Part shown: one piece after another, positions 7,069 to 10,179 of the stretch | Layout: the number at the start of each line of letters is the position of its first letter | Numbering within the stretch: position 1 is the first letter of the stretch | Origin: Bdellovibrionales bacterium RBG_16_40_8 | GTDB taxonomy: Bacteria; Bdellovibrionota; Bdellovibrionia; Bdellovibrionales; UBA1609 | DNA length: 10,179 bases | Assembly: GCA_001769925.1 (NCBI GenBank) | Contig: MEPT01000106.1 | Coordinates: forward strand, 29,917-40,095 | Direction: 5' to 3' | Made by a program: the position numbers and the translations under genes | The notes under the pieces: model-generated | Database searches by the model: none | The model's input: only the letters and a program-made list of their open reading frames with translations | Told to the model about the DNA's origin: nothing

Positions 7069-9506
7069 GTGCGCTTACCAGCCGTTTTATTAGGAGAATG
7101 AACTGCTATTACTTTACCGTCTCGCATATGCGGATAATCAAGTCGGTGATGATACATTGCCTGCAATAGTCGTTTAAATATTTCTTTTATATCGGCCAAG
7201 TCGCGAATACTTAAATTACATTCATCCAATTGGCCATCCATAAATTTGCTCTCAACTACGTTTTCAACAATAGCATTTAATCGCCCAGAGGTAGGCTCAT
7301 CTAGAGATCTGGCGGTTGCTTCAATACTGTCTGCAAGCATTACAATCGCTGCCTCTTTGAATTGTGGCTTTGGACCTGGGTAGCGAAAATCACTTTCCTC
7401 AACCGATCCGGTAACGTCGGCATTTTGCTCAACAAGTGCTTTATTATAAAAATATGAAATTAGCGTTGTACCATGATGTTGCAAAATTCCGTCAACAATT
7501 GGTCGACCTAGTTTATGTTTAATGGCTAATTCTGCGCCATCTTTTACGTGAGCCACAATGATTGTCTTACTCATGTGTGGAGAGACATGGTCGTGAGCAT
7601 TATATCCGGGCCGCTGGTTTTCAATAAAATATTGGGCATGTTCCATTTTACCTATATCATGATAGTAGGCCATGACTTTCGCCAAAAGTGGGTTAGCTCC
7701 AATCTCTTTTGCTGCACCATCACACATGTTACCAACGTTCATACAGTGCTGATATGTACCCGGAGCTTTTACCATCATTTCTTGCATCAATGGGTGAGTC
7801 AGATTACTGAGCTCAAGAAGTTTGATATCTGTTGTGTACCAAAAAGCAGATTCAAGTAGTGGCACAAAGGTCATTGCAACAAACGATGACATTATCCCAC
7901 CAAAAAATCCGCCAAAAACGCACCAAAAAAGCGATCGCAGAATATTGGCATCCCCCATGTGCTCTAACGTATATATAAGTAAAATTGCTATGGCACTGGT
8001 CAGCCCTGCGCGAACTCCAGCACGATAAATATCGTTACGTTTTTTACATGAAAAAACTCCTTGCGCCCCGGCAATACCGCCAATAATAGAAACCAAAAAG
8101 AATGCCGTATTAAGATCTGTCATAATAGCCATTACAGCAGCAAGAAAAACCGTAAATACCCAAACAATTTCTACTGAAGAAATAAGAAGCCCAACAAGCA
8201 TTGGGCCTGCAGCAACAGGGGCAGCACACAAATAGGCAATCGGAGGAATAATTTCGCCATATTTCTCAATTAGAGAAGAATCAACCACATAAGCAAAAAG
8301 CCTCGTCAATATAACCACTAAGGTGGTAACGACCCCCATTACTATTATGTCTTTTGTCTCTATATTAACTTTGTTACGCGAATAACGCCGTAAGAACGAA
8401 AAAAATATTATAACTAATTCAACAAGAAGCAGCGCTGAAAAAAGCGATAAAAAATCAGTTCTTTGCGCTGAACGAATATTGCGAATCTCTCCGAGAATAG
8501 TCAGATGAAGCGGTTGCACTGGGCTATCCTTCATCACAATAGTTTGCTTTTTCTTTATAGAAATTTGTACTGGCAAAACTCCGTCTCGCACCTTTTTTTG
8601 TCGTTCTGAAAATTCTTGTTTATTCAAAGTTAAATTTGGCACTAGTAAAATATGTGCTAGCTTTGCAACTCTATCGCGATCTTTATCGTTTAATACGCTA
8701 AAGCCGCGAACATCTTCCATAGAAAATTGCGATATGTCTCTAATATTTTTAATTTCACCAAGTTTCATATTTAACTCTCTACCCTTACCACTAGGTGAAA
8801 TTTCTCTAACTATCGCTTTACGATCGACATCACGCAAAATAGCGTCAGATGAATCTATAGTTTTTTCGTTTGACCATTTTGATACCGCACGAATCAGAAT
8901 ATTCTCTATACGAACACTAAACTTATTAACTACAAGCCATTCAAAAATATGATCAGAAACTTCATTCCCGATCTCTTTAACAAAAGTCGATTTATAAACC
9001 ATAAAATCTTTAATTTTCTCTTCTCGACGAATCTCTGAAGTTGGCCATTTAATTTCATGAACAAGACTTCTCATAATACGAAAAGACTTATAGATTCGAT
9101 TATATACCTGCTCGAAAGCATCAGACTCATAATCTAAAATAACGGGCAAGGACCTTTCAGCCTCAAGACGGTTAGCCTCTGTAGCCACCTCATCGGTAAT
9201 AACTAAATTAATAGGTGACTTAATATCAACTGGGGCTATTTCTCCGACAGAGTATTCGCCAATCAGTTCTAAATCGTAGAACATCAAAACGGACAGGCCT
9301 AAAGAGAATAAAAAGAGTATGCTAACCATGCGAATACTAAACTTTTTATCCAGAAAATAAGCCAAACGCCCAAGAAAGCTTCGTTCAAAACCAAGCTGAT
9401 TTACCCAATTCAAAAAATTAAGGGAGTGATCCATATACTTGCGGCGAATATGAATTCCATCTTGCTGCCGAGAGTTACCTGGACCATGCTTGCCTAGAAG
9501 CGACAT
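7065..9506 (-). CDS. pgpH: 7TM-HD membrane phosphohydrolase, PgpH/YqfF family (probable cyclic-di-AMP phosphodiesterase)
   Basis: This inner-membrane protein of 813 residues has the PgpH layout. A first membrane segment (about 58-77) is followed by a large extracytoplasmic 7TMR-HDED region (about 78-350, including EIAPVDIKSPINLVITDEVA). A cluster of about six further membrane segments spans about 352-550, and a cytoplasmic HD domain covers about 570-800. The HD metal ligands are present in order: His587 (GTYQHC), His616-Asp617 (YYHDIGK), His640/His644 (HVSPH), His677/678 (QHHGT) and Asp726 (ADSIEA). Listeria PgpH hydrolyses c-di-AMP to pApA, so that activity is inferred by family. The reading frame extends to a TTG at 9524, but the ATG at 9506 has GAGAGGA 9 nt upstream and is preferred. 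It overlaps the methyltransferase by 4 nt. The usual neighbours phoH and ybeY are not here. Confidence 0.93.
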   Translation of the reverse strand: MSLLGKHGPGNSRQQDGIHIRRKYMDHSLNFLNWVNQLGFERSFLGRLAYFLDKKFSIRMVSILFLFSLGLSVLMFYDLELIGEYSVGEIAPVDIKSPINLVITDEVATEANRLEAERSLPVILDYESDAFEQVYNRIYKSFRIMRSLVHEIKWPTSEIRREEKIKDFMVYKSTFVKEIGNEVSDHIFEWLVVNKFSVRIENILIRAVSKWSNEKTIDSSDAILRDVDRKAIVREISPSGKGRELNMKLGEIKNIRDISQFSMEDVRGFSVLNDKDRDRVAKLAHILLVPNLTLNKQEFSERQKKVRDGVLPVQISIKKKQTIVMKDSPVQPLHLTILGEIRNIRSAQRTDFLSLFSALLLVELVIIFFSFLRRYSRNKVNIETKDIIVMGVVTTLVVILTRLFAYVVDSSLIEKYGEIIPPIAYLCAAPVAAGPMLVGLLISSVEIVWVFTVFLAAVMAIMTDLNTAFFLVSIIGGIAGAQGVFSCKKRNDIYRAGVRAGLTSAIAILLIYTLEHMGDANILRSLFWCVFGGFFGGIMSSFVAMTFVPLLESAFWYTTDIKLLELSNLTHPLMQEMMVKAPGTYQHCMNVGNMCDGAAKEIGANPLLAKVMAYYHDIGKMEHAQYFIENQRPGYNAHDHVSPHMSKTIIVAHVKDGAELAIKHKLGRPIVDGILQHHGTTLISYFYNKALVEQNADVTGSVEESDFRYPGPKPQFKEAAIVMLADSIEATARSLDEPTSGRLNAIVENVVESKFMDGQLDECNLSIRDLADIKEIFKRLLQAMYHHRLDYPHMRDGKVIAVHSPNKTAGKRT

Positions 9507-9515
9507 AATTGCTAA

Positions 9516-9522
9516 TCCTCTC
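9516..9522 (-). promoter_or_regulatory. Ribosome binding site deciding the 7TM-HD start
   Basis: On the minus strand GAGAGGA precedes the ATG at 9506-9504 by 9 nt. The upstream TTG at 9524-9522 overlaps this element and has no Shine-Dalgarno of its own. The ATG start, giving MSLLGKHG, is therefore preferred over the longer reading. Confidence 0.75.
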
Positions 9523-9562
9523 AATATCGTTTCGGAATTTGCGTTTCAAAACGTGAAAGTTT

Positions 9563-9568
9563 AGGAGA
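9563..9568 (+). promoter_or_regulatory. Ribosome binding site of mazG
   Basis: AGGAGA lies 7 nt before the ATG at 9576. It supports this start, which also agrees with the usual MazG N-terminus. Confidence 0.75.
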
Positions 9569-9575
9569 ATATAAC

Positions 9576-10179
9576 ATGCCAACCCCTCCCGTGAACACTC
9601 GTGACTTTCAATCTTTCGTCGAGGTCGTCAAAGTGCTTAGAGGTCCTGACGGTTGCCCCTGGGATAAAGTGCAGACCCATAAGACCTTGACTCAGTACGC
9701 CATTGAAGAGGCGCATGAGCTTGCTGAAGCCATTGATAAGGGCACGACTCAAGACTTAATTGAAGAGCTTGGTGATTTACTTCTACAAGTATTGTTGCAC
9801 TCAGAAATTGGCCGACAAGAAAATCAATTCACTCTCGATGATGTAATTCAAGGCATAACAGAAAAAATGATCAGAAGGCACCCGCACGTTTTTAGTAGCG
9901 TAAAAGTTAGTGGTAGCGCTGAAGTCTTAGACAATTGGTCTAAACTTAAAGATAAAGAGAAAACGTCAAAAAATTTGTTCTCTTCGCTACCTATCTCTCT
10001 CCCAGCACTGATTCGCGCGCAAAAAATTGGCGCTAAAACTGTTCGTTTTAATTTTGACTGGAAAGACCCATGGCAAGTTGTCGAGAAAATAGAAGAAGAA
10101 CTTTCTGAGCTTAAAGAGGCCATGCGCCATTTATCAAAAGAAGAGCAACAAATAGAATTAGGGGATACTCTTTTTACAG
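9576..10179 (+). CDS. mazG: MazG, nucleoside triphosphate pyrophosphohydrolase (partial, 3' end missing)
   Basis: MazG hydrolyses NTPs and dNTPs to monophosphates and pyrophosphate in the cytoplasm. It is linked to nucleotide-pool cleaning and, in E. coli, to lowering ppGpp during starvation. The window ends after 201 codons of an expected 260 or so. The first MazG repeat begins LRGPDGCPWDKVQTHKTL (21-38), with metal ligands in EExxE (Glu44, Glu45, Glu48) and ExxD (Glu64, Asp67) inside IEELGDLLLQ. The linker KMIRRHPHVF (98-106) is diagnostic. The second repeat (LPALIRAQKIGAKT, then EEELSEL at 173-179 and IELGDTLF at 193-200) also keeps the EExxE and ExxD acids as far as seen. This is therefore the two-repeat form, not a single-repeat housecleaning protein. 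It is the only plus-strand gene and diverges from the 7TM-HD gene. Confidence 0.95.
   Translation, partial: MPTPPVNTRDFQSFVEVVKVLRGPDGCPWDKVQTHKTLTQYAIEEAHELAEAIDKGTTQDLIEELGDLLLQVLLHSEIGRQENQFTLDDVIQGITEKMIRRHPHVFSSVKVSGSAEVLDNWSKLKDKEKTSKNLFSSLPISLPALIRAQKIGAKTVRFNFDWKDPWQVVEKIEEELSELKEAMRHLSKEEQQIELGDTLFT

Larger units (their letters stand above)
9507..9575. other. Divergent intergenic region between the 7TM-HD gene and mazG
   Basis: The 69-bp gap holds the ribosome binding sites of both genes. It also holds a short inverted repeat, TTTCA-AAACG-TGAAA, at about 9544-9558, and GTTTC occurs twice. No hexamer pair close to the sigma70 consensus is evident on either strand. Promoters may therefore be weak, use another sigma factor, or lie inside the neighbouring coding sequence. 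Confidence 0.4.

Noticed and set aside
9507..9524. Longer N-terminus of the 7TM-HD protein from the TTG at 9524
   Set aside because: The TTG overlaps GAGAGGA, which is well placed for the ATG at 9506, and has no ribosome binding site of its own.
9561..10123. Two minus-strand reading frames (63 and 91 codons) opposite mazG
   Set aside because: They lie antisense to a clearly conserved MazG coding sequence, have low-complexity Ser/Leu-rich translations and no ribosome binding sites.
1..10179. CRISPR array, tRNA/rRNA gene, insertion sequence, toxin-antitoxin pair or retron
   Set aside because: I found no regularly spaced repeats, no tRNA cloverleaf or rRNA signature, no transposase or reverse transcriptase, and the gaps between genes are all under 150 bp.

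Overview
The window is about 40% G+C and gene-dense. It carries seven protein genes, six on the minus strand and one divergent on the plus strand, and I see no RNA gene, IS element or CRISPR array. The mix is a CarD/CdnL regulator beside two aminoacyl-tRNA synthetases, a KP-43-like secreted subtilase and a 7TM-HD phosphohydrolase in a moderately AT-rich genome. This suggests a Gram-negative bacterium of the Bdellovibrionota or a related 'deltaproteobacterial' lineage. That placement is inference from gene content and protein style only.

Right to left on the minus strand there are three blocks. (1) 9506-6151: a 7TM-HD (PgpH/YqfF-type) membrane phosphohydrolase overlaps, through a GTGA stop/start, a class I rRNA-type methyltransferase of the RlmI-like group. 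(2) 6029-3861: a complete secreted subtilase with signal peptide, prodomain, S8 catalytic domain and C-terminal beta domain. It stands alone between two short non-coding gaps. (3) 3713-1: a compact run carD - gltX - cysS - uvrB (uvrB cut by the window edge), with intergenic distances of 40 nt, 9 nt and a 4-nt overlap. It is probably driven by a good sigma70-like promoter ahead of carD. On the plus strand, mazG (cut by the right edge) diverges from the 7TM-HD gene across 69 bp.

Functionally, block 3 joins an RNA-polymerase-binding regulator of stable RNA promoters with Glu- and Cys-tRNA charging and the DNA damage helicase UvrB. Block 1 and mazG concern nucleotide second messengers or NTP housekeeping and RNA modification. 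The protease is the most accessory-looking gene and probably acts outside the cytoplasm.

Most of the window is ordinary housekeeping DNA, and I do not see a convincing new multi-gene system. The points most worth a second look are: a perfect TATAAT box exactly 7 nt ahead of the gltX ATG with no Shine-Dalgarno (possible leaderless, CarD/ppGpp-sensitive internal promoter); the RlmI-like methyltransferase without the expected cysteine motif; the altered residue after the HIGH-type motif of CysRS; and an A9 tract at codons 4-6 of uvrB.
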